Assembly: GCA_022496185.1 (NCBI GenBank)
Contig: WTXG01000131.1
Span: 42,108-106,107 of the forward strand
Direction: 5' to 3'
DNA: 64,000 nucleotides
Origin: Multifurca ochricompacta
Lineage: Eukaryota > Basidiomycota > Agaricomycetes > Russulales > Russulaceae
Both the position numbers and the translations under genes were made by a program. The stretch's first letter is position 1. Each line of letters starts with the position of its first letter. This document shows, in pieces, positions 54,623 to 64,000 of the stretch. Below the pieces are notes generated by a model. It searched no databases, was not told the DNA's origin, and worked only from the letters and a program-made list of their open reading frames with translations.

Positions 54623-55028
54623 TGTTACGGTTGACCCGTTCAGCGTATCAAGTTTGATGTCAGACAATCAGTCTGGCGTAGTTCAGGTGTTGAGACGACT
54701 GCTAGGCGTGCTAGGCGAAGCAGAGAAAGGGTATGATATTCTGGAGATTACAGTTCTATGGGGAACAAGAGATCAAGACTAAGGATATTACAAGAGAAAA
54801 TGGGGGTTTAAATAAGTATGAGACTTGAGCGAGGCTGACATGGGGGGCGAGGCTGACATGGGGAGTGAGGCTGACCTATGGAATGTATTGTTGGGTATTA
54901 GGTAGAATGTGTAGGAGCGAGGTGGTTTATTATGATTATGAACTAAGTGAAATAAAAGTAAGTGATGATTCCTGAGATGATCTGTGAATAGTTTGATCGT
55001 TAAGTCATGATACCATTAAGTCGTAACA
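54623..55028. repeat. Possible solo LTR, 406 bp
   Basis: Perfect 7-bp inverted ends TGTTACG/CGTAACA like the chromovirus LTRs, but flanks tctaa and actac do not match and I find no TATA box in a sensible place. Tentative. Confidence 0.3.
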
Positions 55029-55260
55029 ACTACGGAACAGAGTAGCTACTGAGTGAACGGTGGTAACTATTTAGGTAAATAGTGAAAGGTAAAACCACAC
55101 TTGGTGGAAAGGTCTTAATGAGTAGTGGTAATAAAAGGATCGAATACGGGTTCTGATAGAGAAAGGGAGCAATCAAAGAAAGTATCAAAGAAAGCGAATG
55201 TGGTAGGGTAAAGACCGATTGTGAATTTACAAACAAAGACTTACCCGATGACCCCCGCTC
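55029..55260. other. AT-rich intergenic sequence
   Basis: I see no gene, repeat or motif here beyond low complexity. Confidence 0.5.
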
Positions 55261-55274
55261 GACTCATCCAGGCT

Positions 55275-55404
55275 CACGAGGTCGTAAGGAGGCAGGCGGC
55301 ACCGTGAAGGTGCAGGAGTGTTCAATAAAAGACAGCAAGTCCTCAGAGAGGAACTTGTTGTTGAAGATGGTGGGCCAGTCCATAGGAGTGGACTGGGGAG
55401 TAAG
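55275..55404 (-). pseudogene. Possible exon of an unknown gene
   Basis: Reverse strand frame from ATG near 55384 (MDWPTIFNNKFLSEDLL, SFIEHSCTF, VPPASLRPREP) with C-rich third codon positions, then a stop. A GTGAGC at its end could be a splice donor. Not recognised; may be a fragment. Confidence 0.35.
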
Positions 55405-55477
55405 GTGATGCGGTAGCAGAGCCACATTTGTCTATATGTCACATGACTTTGATTTGTAATGTTTTTTTGTTGATCAA

Positions 55478-55670
55478 CGATAACTTCCTTTTAAAAAATA
55501 AATATTATTACAAATCACAGCTGTGTGACAAGATTACCACTTTAGGGATGTCAGCGGTGGGGAGAGTTGGGTGAGCTCTCTGTACCGGTATCTTGGTTCA
55601 ACAGAATTTGCCATTGTTTACTTTACATCACGTGATTCGGCACAATCTTTTGGGTGAATTCACTCTCGGC
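55478..55670 (+). repeat. Left direct repeat flanking the NTPase gene
   Basis: Starts cgataacttccttttaaa and ends near cacgtgattcggcacaa. A diverged copy is at 60211-60460 in the same orientation. Confidence 0.75.
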
Positions 55671-56195
55671 ATCACGCTCTCCGAGAAGCGCCTCGAGCTC
55701 ACGCTTGCGGCTACACTCCTGCAAATACTCGAGCCCGAATTTTGTCGCCTCTACCTGATCTTTGATTGCAACGCGTACAAGACCCTACATGTTTTCTCGC
55801 CATTAGCGGAGGGACAGAAGGCTACATCCCGAATACAGACAGCGTACTGTTGCGTAATGTCTGCACCCTGGCGGGTCAAAGTGAGCAGATTCTCCTTAAG
55901 CTCCACGTGTTCCGAATCTGTTGACTTTACTCGTCGAAGTTCCTCAATCCGGCTTTGTTTAATGCCTGTATGCGCCCGCGTCTGCTCGTCAAAAAGGTGT
56001 TACGCATCGCCGTATATGGGTTGCTTCAGGCTCACGGAGCTTATTCTCAAGCGTGTCCATACGCTCTATTGCAGCCGATACGGCCAACTTGCGCGCTCTC
56101 AGCGCATCCTGTGATATTCCATATCCGTCGTTAGAGAAAATGTCGAGAGCAAAGTAGAGCTGCAGGTGTTGCAGACTCACATTGCCGCCAAACAC
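55600..56195 (-). pseudogene. Decayed coiled-coil coding region
   Basis: Reverse strand, three consecutive segments in shifting frames: MFGGNVSLQHLQLYFALDIF and AAIERMDTLENKLREPE, then FDEQTRAHTGIKQSRIEELR and DITQQYAVCIRD, then KDQVEATKFGLEYLQECSRK and ELEALLGERDAESEF. Charged, heptad-like. Two frameshifts at about 56005 and 55765 and a stop near 55745. Family not recognised. Confidence 0.5.
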
Positions 56196-56249
56196 AGGGC
56201 TCGCGTGCAGCGTTCTGTTCCGATCTAATCACGAAAGTTATATTCAACG

Positions 56250-56479
56250 CACCTTCGAAGGATAGCGACGGTATTCAAGGATGATGGAAAGCCGCGTGGT
56301 TTTATTGACAATCCTTGGGGCAAAAAGGCACGCGAATGGGTTACCGCTACGGAAAGAGTCGACGACGATCGATGGGAACAGATAATTGAGAAAGCACGAA
56401 CATATTTTCATGCTGGGTATGATGTGTCCTCCTCTCCAAATGCTGGAGGACCCAGTCATGCTTTCATCGAGCTTGACTG
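56250..56479 (+). CDS. Putative internal exon, unknown gene
   Basis: Forward frame without start codon: TVFKDDGKPRGFIDNPWGKK, REWVTATERVDDDRWEQIIE and FHAGYDVSSSPNAGGPSHAF. Strong protein-like composition. It ends at a possible donor GTGCGT (56480). It may be an upstream exon of the NTPase gene or belong to another gene. Confidence 0.45.
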
Positions 56480-56908
56480 GTGCGTTTTCTTATTTCTTCC
56501 TTGTTATTTTTACTAATTGCCAATCCATCACGCGCGTAGATTATTTTGAATGACGTCATAACTTTTCTATGGACACGCCGTGTTGCGTTGCAAAGGGGCT
56601 TTCACCCCGCACCGCATAGGCGGCTTGCTCGTACAACACGGATGGGCCACCGTGTATCGTTTGATCTATTTCTTTGAACCTATCTGTTTGTTGTGTCTGT
56701 CTAGGAGATGGATCTGATCACCAATTTGCATGCGCTTAGTCACGTGACATGACTCTGAGGTGAGGCTGAGTTGAGTGAGAGTGAAGCTTACAATCGAACA
56801 ATCAAACAACGATTCATCAAGTGGTCATGTCAAAGCACACTCTTTCTCCAAGCTCCCCCCAGCAAAGCACGCCAGGCGTGAACACCAGGAACCTATCCCC
56901 TCTTCAAT

Positions 56909-59871
56909 GGATGTCGATCAAGAAGAATCTTCATCTATTACTTCGTCCTATCGCCTCTCCTCGAATCGCCTCGAGCTTTTTATGGAATGTTTACTCCGTG
57001 TAAAAGAAAATTCACCAGACCAGGAGATTGAAAAGAGACTCGCGTCAATCTATGGGCCTTTAAGAGTGCATACAAGGGGTTTCGAACTGATTTTGTCAGT
57101 GAGGATGTTTTCACAGAAAATGCTATCGAGGAGAGCATTTCTTCAACGTGTTGAGAAGGGCAGTAAAGGGAGGGTGCCACTGAGGATGACCACCAAGCTG
57201 TCGTAACTCATAGTCCGTATCTTTTCCTTATCAAATCAATCAATCACGAATGTTTTTCCTTAGATGTCTTTTGGACTCCACGTCCGCCCATCAATGAGGG
57301 TAAGGCCCATGAACTTGCCCCACCCCCTATAATCGTTTTCTAATCACATTGGGTTCCAGCAACCAAGTTTGATACGGGTTTTCAACACTTGAAGAAAGTG
57401 GTAAGTCTATTATAAGTACTTCAACTTCAACTTCAAATCTGGCCACTCATTTAAATCATATACATATAAGTTGTCATGAATTCGTGGAATGCAGAGTTTG
57501 TCCACAGGGAACCACTTGACGGCCTGAAAAGGCACATCCAACGCGAACTGAGATCCCCTGGTTCTGATCAGAAGATATATGCACGATATTGCTCTATTGT
57601 CCAGTCATCTGGGATGGGCAAGTCGCGCCTGATCGATGAGTTGTCCCGTGAGGATTTCCTTATTCCAATCAATCTACGCCCTCATGACAGCAAAGGTTTG
57701 TCTCGCCTTCTTATTTATTGTCTTAGCTTGCGTAATCGATTTTATAGGATATCCCCCTCCGGACAGTGAACTTCATCAGTTTCTCGCTGGGCCACAGCAA
57801 GACACAGCTTTATTGGCCTATAATCGGGCATCCCATTTCCTCCTCGCTTTGTTCGAAGTGACGCAGGACACCATTGTGAATAAGCTGGATCCCCGTAGCA
57901 ACAATGCCCCTGACAGGAATTACCGGATCCGCGCGTTCAGGGATCTTATGTCAAGCGGTCAGAACCTGAAAAGCGTAGGTGGAGATAGGCAATCATTTTA
58001 CAATAAGGTTGTTGCCCGGGCTAGCAGCGTACGTCTGTCATGGGTCATTCATACCCTTCATTTATTCTAAACGTTCTGAAGGAGATGAGGGCACAACCCA
58101 ACGTGGGATTAATGCGATTAACTAATGCATTTAAACGCTTTCGAGATGCAGTGAATCGTGAAGGTGTAGAGACGCGCCGTTCTCCTCGTTCGACAAAGAA
58201 ATCTCTGGACATCGAAATCTACATTTCATTCGATGAGGCTCATTCCCTCACAACCCCTTTTGGCGAGCACGACTGGCGCTCTCCTTTTACTGAACTGCGT
58301 CGAGCACTTCAAATGTTGGAGGGCAGTCCTATGTGGTCCTTTTTTCTTTCCACTTCTGGGAAGATCACCCAATTCTCACAGCCACGTTCTGTGGACCCTT
58401 CAACCGTGTCAGACAGGGGGAATTGATAATACCCCAACCTTACATTTACCTTGGGTTTGACCAGCTGATGGAAACTCAGAAGATCTCTAAACACAATACT
58501 CTTAAAGACGTCACTTCGTTGGAGTGCATTTCTCACATGGGAAGGCCATTGTAAGTCATATGATATCCTGTCTTGACCTTTTTCTTTTTTTTTATATTTT
58601 CCAGGTGGGGTACACTTTACGACCACGGCAACGAAGAAAGTTACAAGAAATTAATCGGTTTTGCCATGGACAAACTACTATGCGGGTCCCCAGGCCCAGG
58701 CCCCCTTTCGGATGCGCGCATATATGCAGTTTTGTCCCAGCGTTTGGCACTGGATATTGGCACTTCTCAATTCATTTTACCATCTGTGACACCTCTGAAT
58801 CTTGCAGAAATTGTTCATGAGCAAATTACAAATCATATGCGCGTCTGCATCTCTGTCGGAAAGGAATTTGAGTCTATGCGTGGAGTTGCTTCGTCCGAGC
58901 CGATCCTCTCAGAGGCTGCTTCTCGTATCATGAATGACGAGCTTGGGTTTAATCTACCTGTGGCGCTTGAAAAGGTCTTATCGGGGTTCTCCGTCAGTCA
59001 AGAAGCCCGTGGAGAGTTATTGGTCGCCGCCTGGTTCACTTGGGCACGCGACCAGGTGGTTAAAAGTAAAGGTGAACCTTGTGACGGGGCGCTCTGTCAC
59101 TTTTTCACTGTCAAGGAACTGTTCGAAAACCTGTTTCCTGCATCTGTTTTCAAATTGATTGCGAAGGCCAAGCCATCTCTATGTCCGCACAACGGCAACA
59201 CGAATCAGCTATTCGAAGATGCATTCAAGGGAGCTAGGATGCATTTTAATCATTTCATCAAACCGTACGAACAAAAGGTCCTGGCGCGTAAATACCTAAT
59301 CCGTTTCATGGCAAGGGGCGCGGCTGCTCTGGGCGCCAATTGTCAACCTGGCTTTGACGCAGTTTACCCATTTTTGTATGGGGACATCCACCTTGATGTG
59401 CAGAAACTGGGATTTATCATTGTCCAAGTGAAGAATAATGCAAGTATTAGTCCAAAGAAATTTAATGGAATCTTCAGGGATATGGATCCCTTCGAATCTG
59501 AATTACTCGACGCATCAGACAAGAAAAACGGCATATTCCAGATTCCGATAATCCGTCTACTCTTCAGCCTTTCTTCTAAAGGTGACCCTAAGGTGGAACG
59601 CATGAAGTATAAATCACCATCAGATGGTGCGACGTCCTTGGGCAATAAGGGACAAGCGCTCTTCACATCCTACGATTATGTGTGTTCAGGGGTCAGTGAA
59701 GACATTCTCAAACCAGTGGCGGGGGACACTTCTAATGCATGGAAAGCAATGGTGAATATGCGGGAGGAGTGGGATAAGTTTTTTAGGAGTTCGAATGAAC
59801 CTGAGATACTTCGTTCCTCTCTTCCCGGTACTGGAGCGAACAAGACTCACAGTGAGTTTTGGTGGAAATAA
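56909..59871 (+). pseudogene. P-loop NTPase with PD-(D/E)XK-like C-terminus (multi-exon, lesions)
   Basis: Proposed exons: about 56909-57299, 57360-57400, 57497-57695, 57748-58028, 58082-58550 and 58605-59871; introns of 52-96 bp with GT/AG ends (GTAAGG, GTAAGT, GTTTGT, GTACGT, GTAAGT). A Walker A-like SSGMGKSRLIDEL is in the 57497 exon, Walker B IEIYISFDEAHSL in the 58082 exon, and a sensor-like FFLSTSGK follows. The last exon (422 codons) has FDAVYPFLYG and LGFIIVQVKN, resembling the D...QxK core of restriction-endonuclease-fold proteins. This architecture resembles fungal relatives of Crinkler-type (CR) NTPase-nuclease proteins; that is inference. Lesions: a frame slip near 57055, in-frame TGA and TAA near 57155-57165, and a one-base frameshift near 58404. 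If the sequence is right, it is a pseudogene. The start is uncertain. Confidence 0.7.
58605..59871 (+). CDS. Last exon of the NTPase/nuclease-like gene
   Basis: Longest uninterrupted stretch of host-type coding in the window. It follows a clean intron (58551-58604, ends TTTTCCAG). Ends at TAA 59869-59871. The region after the nuclease-like core (about 59450-59700) includes FSLSSKGDPKVERM and ALFTSYDYVCSG. A decayed inverted copy of the whole exon is at 63050-64000. Confidence 0.8.
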
Positions 59872-59888
59872 TGTAATGTGTCCTGTAG

Positions 59889-59911
59889 TAGTGAATGCTA
59901 TTCACCCAGCA
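59889..59911. repeat. Arm of a 23-bp inverted repeat
   Basis: Starts tagtgaatgctattcac, 17 bp after the NTPase stop; perfect reverse complement at 60426-60448. Each arm also contains the small hairpin gtgaat-gct-attcac. Confidence 0.85.
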
Positions 59912-60210
59912 AGACAGGAAAAACAAGAAGGCCCAAAGAGTTCATGAGAGTGATAAAAAGAAGCACCAGGTCCAATTCCAGGACTACTGTGTGCTCCAAG
60001 TGCTGGAACAAGAGGGTGGGTGGCTCATTCTTGAGGCTAGCGAGAACGCGCGAGAATGCCAAAGTTCTTATCTAATCCTTATCTGATCTTATTCTAACTG
60101 ATATGTAATGATATTTTATTCCGCGCACTTCGGCAAGCCTTGATAAAGTCAATTCCAAATAAAAAATATATATTTTGTTGATAACTTTCCTTTTTAAAAT
60201 AAATACTCGA
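59912..60210. other. Downstream region of the NTPase gene
   Basis: A short frame runs to about 60075 but has no recognisable domain. The rest is AT-rich with aataaa-like signals near 60160 and 60200. Confidence 0.4.
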
Positions 60211-60460
60211 CGATAACTTCCTTTTAAAATAAATATTATTACAAATCACAGTCGTGTGACATGATTACTGCTTTAGGGATGTCAGCAGTGGGGGAGACGG
60301 TATCTTGGTTCGACAGAATTTGCCGTTGTTTACTTTACATCACGTGTCGAACCGCTATCCCGGAATCTCTGTACCTCTACAGAATTTGCTGTTGTTTACT
60401 TTAAATCACGTGATTCAGCACAAAGTGCTGGGTGAATAGCATTCACTATTCAGTCTCCTT
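60211..60460 (+). repeat. Right direct repeat flanking the NTPase gene
   Basis: Matches 55478-55670 (cgataacttccttttaaaat, tttagggatgtcag, cagaatttgcc and cacgtgattc blocks). The block with cagaatttgc and cacgtg is present twice here. Confidence 0.75.
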
Positions 60461-60547
60461 AGTCAAGAACGTGGTTTATCCTCACACAACCGTCCCAAGT
60501 AGAATAAGCAGTGCTGCAGACACGATGAGGCCACCACCCTACCCCTC

Positions 60548-60660
60548 GGGCTTTATATACGACTAGCTTCTACCTCCCACCTCCCACCTTCCTCCCCACC
60601 TTTCATCTTCAGCCAACTCCTACCCTCCAAGGTCATTCTCTTTCTCTCTTTTACCTTTGT
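60548..60660 (+). promoter_or_regulatory. Candidate promoter and leader of the PEF gene
   Basis: ctttatatacg at about 60550 followed by a long pyrimidine-rich stretch (ctacctccc, cttcctcccc), as commonly seen at fungal core promoters, about 100-145 bp before the proposed start codon. Confidence 0.5.
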
Positions 60661-60694
60661 TCTTTGGGTTCTCGACTGCTGTAGCAAACCTTCA

Positions 60695-62246
60695 ATGTTT
60701 CCATTCCGTAAGGTCCGTTGAATCGTAACAGGTTTTAACAAAGCGATCTACGATGGCTGATCAAAAAAAAAAACAAATATTGATTTTAGCGTGATAAGAA
60801 GAACGGCAGGCGCTATCAGGGCAGCAGCGATGAATCATATTCTTCTTCTCAACAACAACAACAACAACAACCTGAATCCACTTGGGGTGTTCAAGGCAAT
60901 TCGGCGCCTATCGGTTGGTCACCGTCGAATCCTTCGGTCGAGAGGCACGGTAGCTATCCTCCACATAGTGGGTTTCCCCACAAGCACAAGTACAAGCGAC
61001 TGGCTTCACTACTACCACCCTCGGGGTTGAACCCGCTCACCCAGGTGGTTTTATACAACCAAGTGGTAGCCCCACTTCGCCGGGGAGTGGTGTCTTTCGA
61101 ATGGGCAGCACTTTGACACACCATCCTGGTGGTTTCGCCCCGCAGCTCGCCGCACCACCTAACGTCCAAAGTGACGAGTACGCCCACTGCCCCACAATTC
61201 CCCCCCCCAACTGTCATCTTTTTAATCTACCAGTGTTTTGCTTGGTTTGTCGCCGTAGATCAAGACGGCAGTGGACAGGTTTCTCCTGAAGAATTGCGTG
61301 AGAGTCTTTCCCTTTGTCTTTTAGAACCCGACACAAGTCCACCAAGCTCAATTTGTAGTCATGTAGGCAGCGCACTCTTGAACGATGGCGTACGAATAAT
61401 ATCTATGAGGCCGGGCCAATGTCTCACATCCCCCCCCCCCCGCCCCCCACCTTTCCAGGATTTAGGTTTCCACCAGAACTGTGAAATATATCATGAGCAT
61501 CTTTGTATGCTTCATTATCCCCCCATCGAATATAAAACAGTGTACAAATTGCCTTGAACAGGATCTCGATGAAAGTGGCGGGATTGGATTTCAGGAGGTA
61601 AGTTAAGCAAGTGCTCGTTACTCAAGAGGCGCTTGGATCTTATGTGTGCTGTGCATAGTTCGAGCCTTTATGGAACTACATGAATGTAGGGGTTGTCAAC
61701 CAACTGTTCTCCCTTTCTTGTCTGACTGAACATTATCCGATACCGATAGCAATGGAGGCAAATGTTTGACTCATTTGATATCGATCACGACAATAGGATC
61801 GACGGAACCGAGTTAGGCCGAGCGCTAGCTTATTACAAGTACGTCTCAACTCACTGTCATGTTTGATATTTCCTTTCGTTCGCTTACACCGAATATCCTT
61901 CTCAGCCTTCACGTGGGCCCATCTGTTCTGGACATATTGGTGAAGAAGTATGGTATGCCCAGTCTCCCTTGCGTTTTTTTTGGCCATAGTGAAGAGAACT
62001 CGTATCTTTCAAATAACAGGACCATAGCTCCGCAGAAACCAACAACGGCATCTTGGCTATTCTCCTGCTCCTGTTCTTGCTCCTCGTTTGCAGGTCGATC
62101 TAGATCATTTCGTCTGTGCATGTGTGGTCGTACAACAGATGTGTGGCTTGTATGACAGGTTTAACCAGGGTGGTGGTGGTGGGGCTGTAGTACCACAGCA
62201 AATGAGTCGAGACGAGTTCCTCATAGCCGTGATATCGCTCCCTTGA
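60695..62246 (+). CDS. Penta-EF-hand calcium-binding protein (ALG-2/peflin-like)
   Basis: Multi-exon gene. Tentative first exon 60695-60712 (MFPFRK) joined to 60790, then a Gln/Ser/Pro/Gly-rich N-terminus (seven Gln run, HPGGFIQPSGSP). EF-hands: AVDQDGSGQVSPEEL (about 61250), DLDESGGIGFQE (61562-61597), FEPLWNYMN (61659-61685), FDSFDIDHDNRIDGTEL (61750-61838), PSVLDILVKKYG (61906-61952) and the last exon 62094-62246 with LDHFVCACVVVQQM and SRDEFLIAVISLP. Such proteins bind Ca2+ and dimerise through the fifth hand, acting in membrane trafficking and repair. Two frame problems remain: a missing base in a C-run near 60975 and a two-base phase mismatch before the last exon. They may be assembly errors or real lesions. 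Confidence 0.8.
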
Positions 62247-63049
62247 AACTTTACTTTTTTGAAAGGCCTTCGAGGGTTTTGTGGTAGAGAAAGGCTAATA
62301 CAATACTATGTATCATCGCTCCTCAGACCTCAGACGGGCTGGTAGAGACCGGAGAACTGGACAGTGGAGAGCAATTCTAACGATCATGATAAGATAATTC
62401 GAAGTGCATCAGATCAGATAACTGATTCAGATGTCATACCTTGTCACATGATGCTAATGCCTAGTAATAACTATTTGCTGGCATGCTCAGGTGCACTCCA
62501 TTGTTGACACTCCTTAGACATGTCCACTTACCTCCCACACCTAACACGTCGTATCATCGCGAACCAGCATACAACTCGCGTCACTCTCGTCTAGAGACGG
62601 ACATCCACCCATCACACTTTCCCTCCTCGCCCCCGATGCGCCAATCCGTGTCGGTGTTGCAGAGAATAGTCGTGTGTGAGTGAGCGAGGACATCGAGTTG
62701 GACGGTAAAGTAACCCTTTCACCTCCCTTCCTCTCTGAATTTCTTTGTATAATATGTCTGCACCCTCATGACTTTTCGGTATGGCTTGTTGCTGTTGCTG
62801 TTGCTGTTGCTATTGTTGTTGTTGTTGTTGTAGGCCATGGCGGCGCTGCAGGTTTGTCAGCAGATGGTCAGAATTGCCGATGACAGAGGACTGGGGAGGC
62901 TGTGACTGGAGGAACAGCCCCGAATGCATGTTCCATTTGACTTTAAAGTTGAAGAAAATAAAAACAGGTATTGAATGGCAGGCATAGTCAAAGATGGGCA
63001 TACCTGCGTCCACAGTAATACTTTCATGACTTGGGAGTTACTAACTTCA
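62247..63049. other. Intergenic region with GTT/GCT microsatellite
   Basis: At 62787-62833 a run of ttgctg then ttg triplets. A short frame AMAALQVCQQMVRIADDRGL starts after a possible acceptor at 62833 but ends quickly at 62904; I do not support a gene here. Confidence 0.5.
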
Positions 63050-64000
63050 ATCTCACATTACATTATCATCCCACCAAAACTCACCGTGAAGTATGGAACA
63101 AAGTATCTCAGCCTCTAAAGAAGGCATTCCACTCCTCCCGCAGAGTCAGCTGCCACTGGTTTGAGGATGACCTCACTGACCCCTGAACACCATAATCGTA
63201 CGTGATGGTGATTCATACTTGATGTGTTCCACCTTAGGGTCATCGGAATCGGGAATACGCATCGAGTAATTCAGATTCGAAGGGATCCATATCCCTGAAG
63301 ATTCCAATGCTTGAATTATTCTCATGAATGTCCCCATAAAAATGGGTAAACTCCATCAAAGCCAGGTCGTTGGACAATTGGCGCCCAGAGCAGCTGCGCC
63401 CCACGAATTAAATATTTACGCGCGAGGACCATGAAACGATTAAAATGGCATCCTGGCCCCGTGTTGCCGTTCTGCGGACACAGAGATGGCTTGGTCTTCG
63501 ATGCAGGAAAACAGGATTTCAAACAGTTCCTTGATAGTAAAGAAGTGACAGAGCGCTGCGCCACAAGGTTGCGGGCCCCTTGACTAACGGAGAACCCCGA
63601 TACCACATCCATCATTCATGACACGAGAAGCAGTCTCTGAGAGGATCGGCTCGGACGAAGCAACTCCACGCATAGACTCAGATCCCTTCCGACCGAGATG
63701 CAGACACGCATATGATTTGTAATTTTCTCATGAACGATTTCTGCAAGATTCAGAGGGCCGCAGATGGTAAAAGGAATTGGGAAGTGTCAATATCCAGTGC
63801 CAAACGCTGGACAAAACCGCATATATGCGCGCATCCGAAAGGGGGCCTGGGCCTGGGGACCCGCATAGTAGTTTGTCCATGGCAAAACCAATTTATCCCT
63901 TGTGAGTTTTTGTGTTGCCATGGTTGTAAAGTGTACCCACCTGGAAAATGTAAAAAAAGGTCAAGACAGGATAACACATGGCTTACAATGGCCTTCCATG
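63050..64000 (-). pseudogene. Inverted, decayed copy of the NTPase gene last exon
   Basis: Reverse strand matches 58555-59890, starting at the 3' untranslated edge (acattacattatc) and running through the last exon and its preceding intron to the window end. Internal deletions and stops are frequent, but blocks such as KPSLCPQNGNT, LARKYLIRG and RLALDIDTSQFLLPS remain. The source gene and this copy form a divergent pair around the PEF gene. Confidence 0.85.

Noticed and set aside
54623..55028. Definite solo LTR
   Set aside because: Inverted ends are perfect, but no target duplication and no promoter-like motif, so kept only as tentative.
62680..63013. Possible small gene with Ala-Met-Ala-Ala start and codon runs
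   Set aside because: The long frames are microsatellite translations; the remaining frame is too short and has no supported start.

Overview
The window looks like a piece of a basidiomycete (probably agaricomycete) fungal genome. The evidence is short spliceosomal introns of about 50 to 60 bp in the host genes, Tf1/sushi-type chromoviruses with chromodomains, Ty1/copia elements, a non-autonomous hAT element, and a P-loop NTPase plus nuclease-like gene of the kind expanded in fungi. No species can be named from the sequence alone. About 54.5 kb of the 64 kb is one nested retrotransposon cluster; the last 9.5 kb is host-like sequence.

Layout. 1-1859: truncated minus-strand chromovirus A (gag and 5' LTR). 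1860-3419: shuffled copia leader and LTR fragments. 3420-6574 plus 21231-21557: copia element G (minus), its LTR split by copia element F (plus, 6575-21225, TSD cttca). F is itself split by a complete chromovirus N1 (minus, 9494-16961, TSD ctaag) and by a solo LTR (19429-20040, TSD gccac). 21558-30061: old degenerate chromovirus E (minus), cut by three solo LTRs and a 1404-bp hAT element. 30062-46272: degenerate plus-strand Ty3 element C, holding a solo LTR and a complete chromovirus B (minus, 33626-41084, TSD attca). 46273-53721: older chromovirus D (minus) whose flanks do not match. 53722-54550: leader and LTR remnant of another F-type copia.

The chromoviruses A, N1, B and D share an organisation worth attention. 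The first 11 nt of the predicted transcript are perfectly complementary to the primer-binding site (Tf1-like self-priming). Gag opens at a GUG in good context instead of an AUG. Pol overlaps the gag stop in the -1 frame. Downstream of pol there is a third ORF with a coiled coil and four Cys/His knuckle clusters. E has gag, pol and the beginning of the third ORF; its 5' end is missing. All 19 differences I count between the paired LTRs of N1, B and F are C/T or G/A changes at CpG sites, which points to CpG methylation and deamination acting on these repeats.

The right end holds a lesion-bearing P-loop NTPase gene with a PD-(D/E)XK-like C-terminus (about 56.9-59.9 kb). It lies between direct repeats about 4.7 kb apart, and a decayed inverted copy sits at 63.05-64.0 kb. 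Between them is a penta-EF-hand calcium-binding protein gene (about 60.7-62.2 kb).
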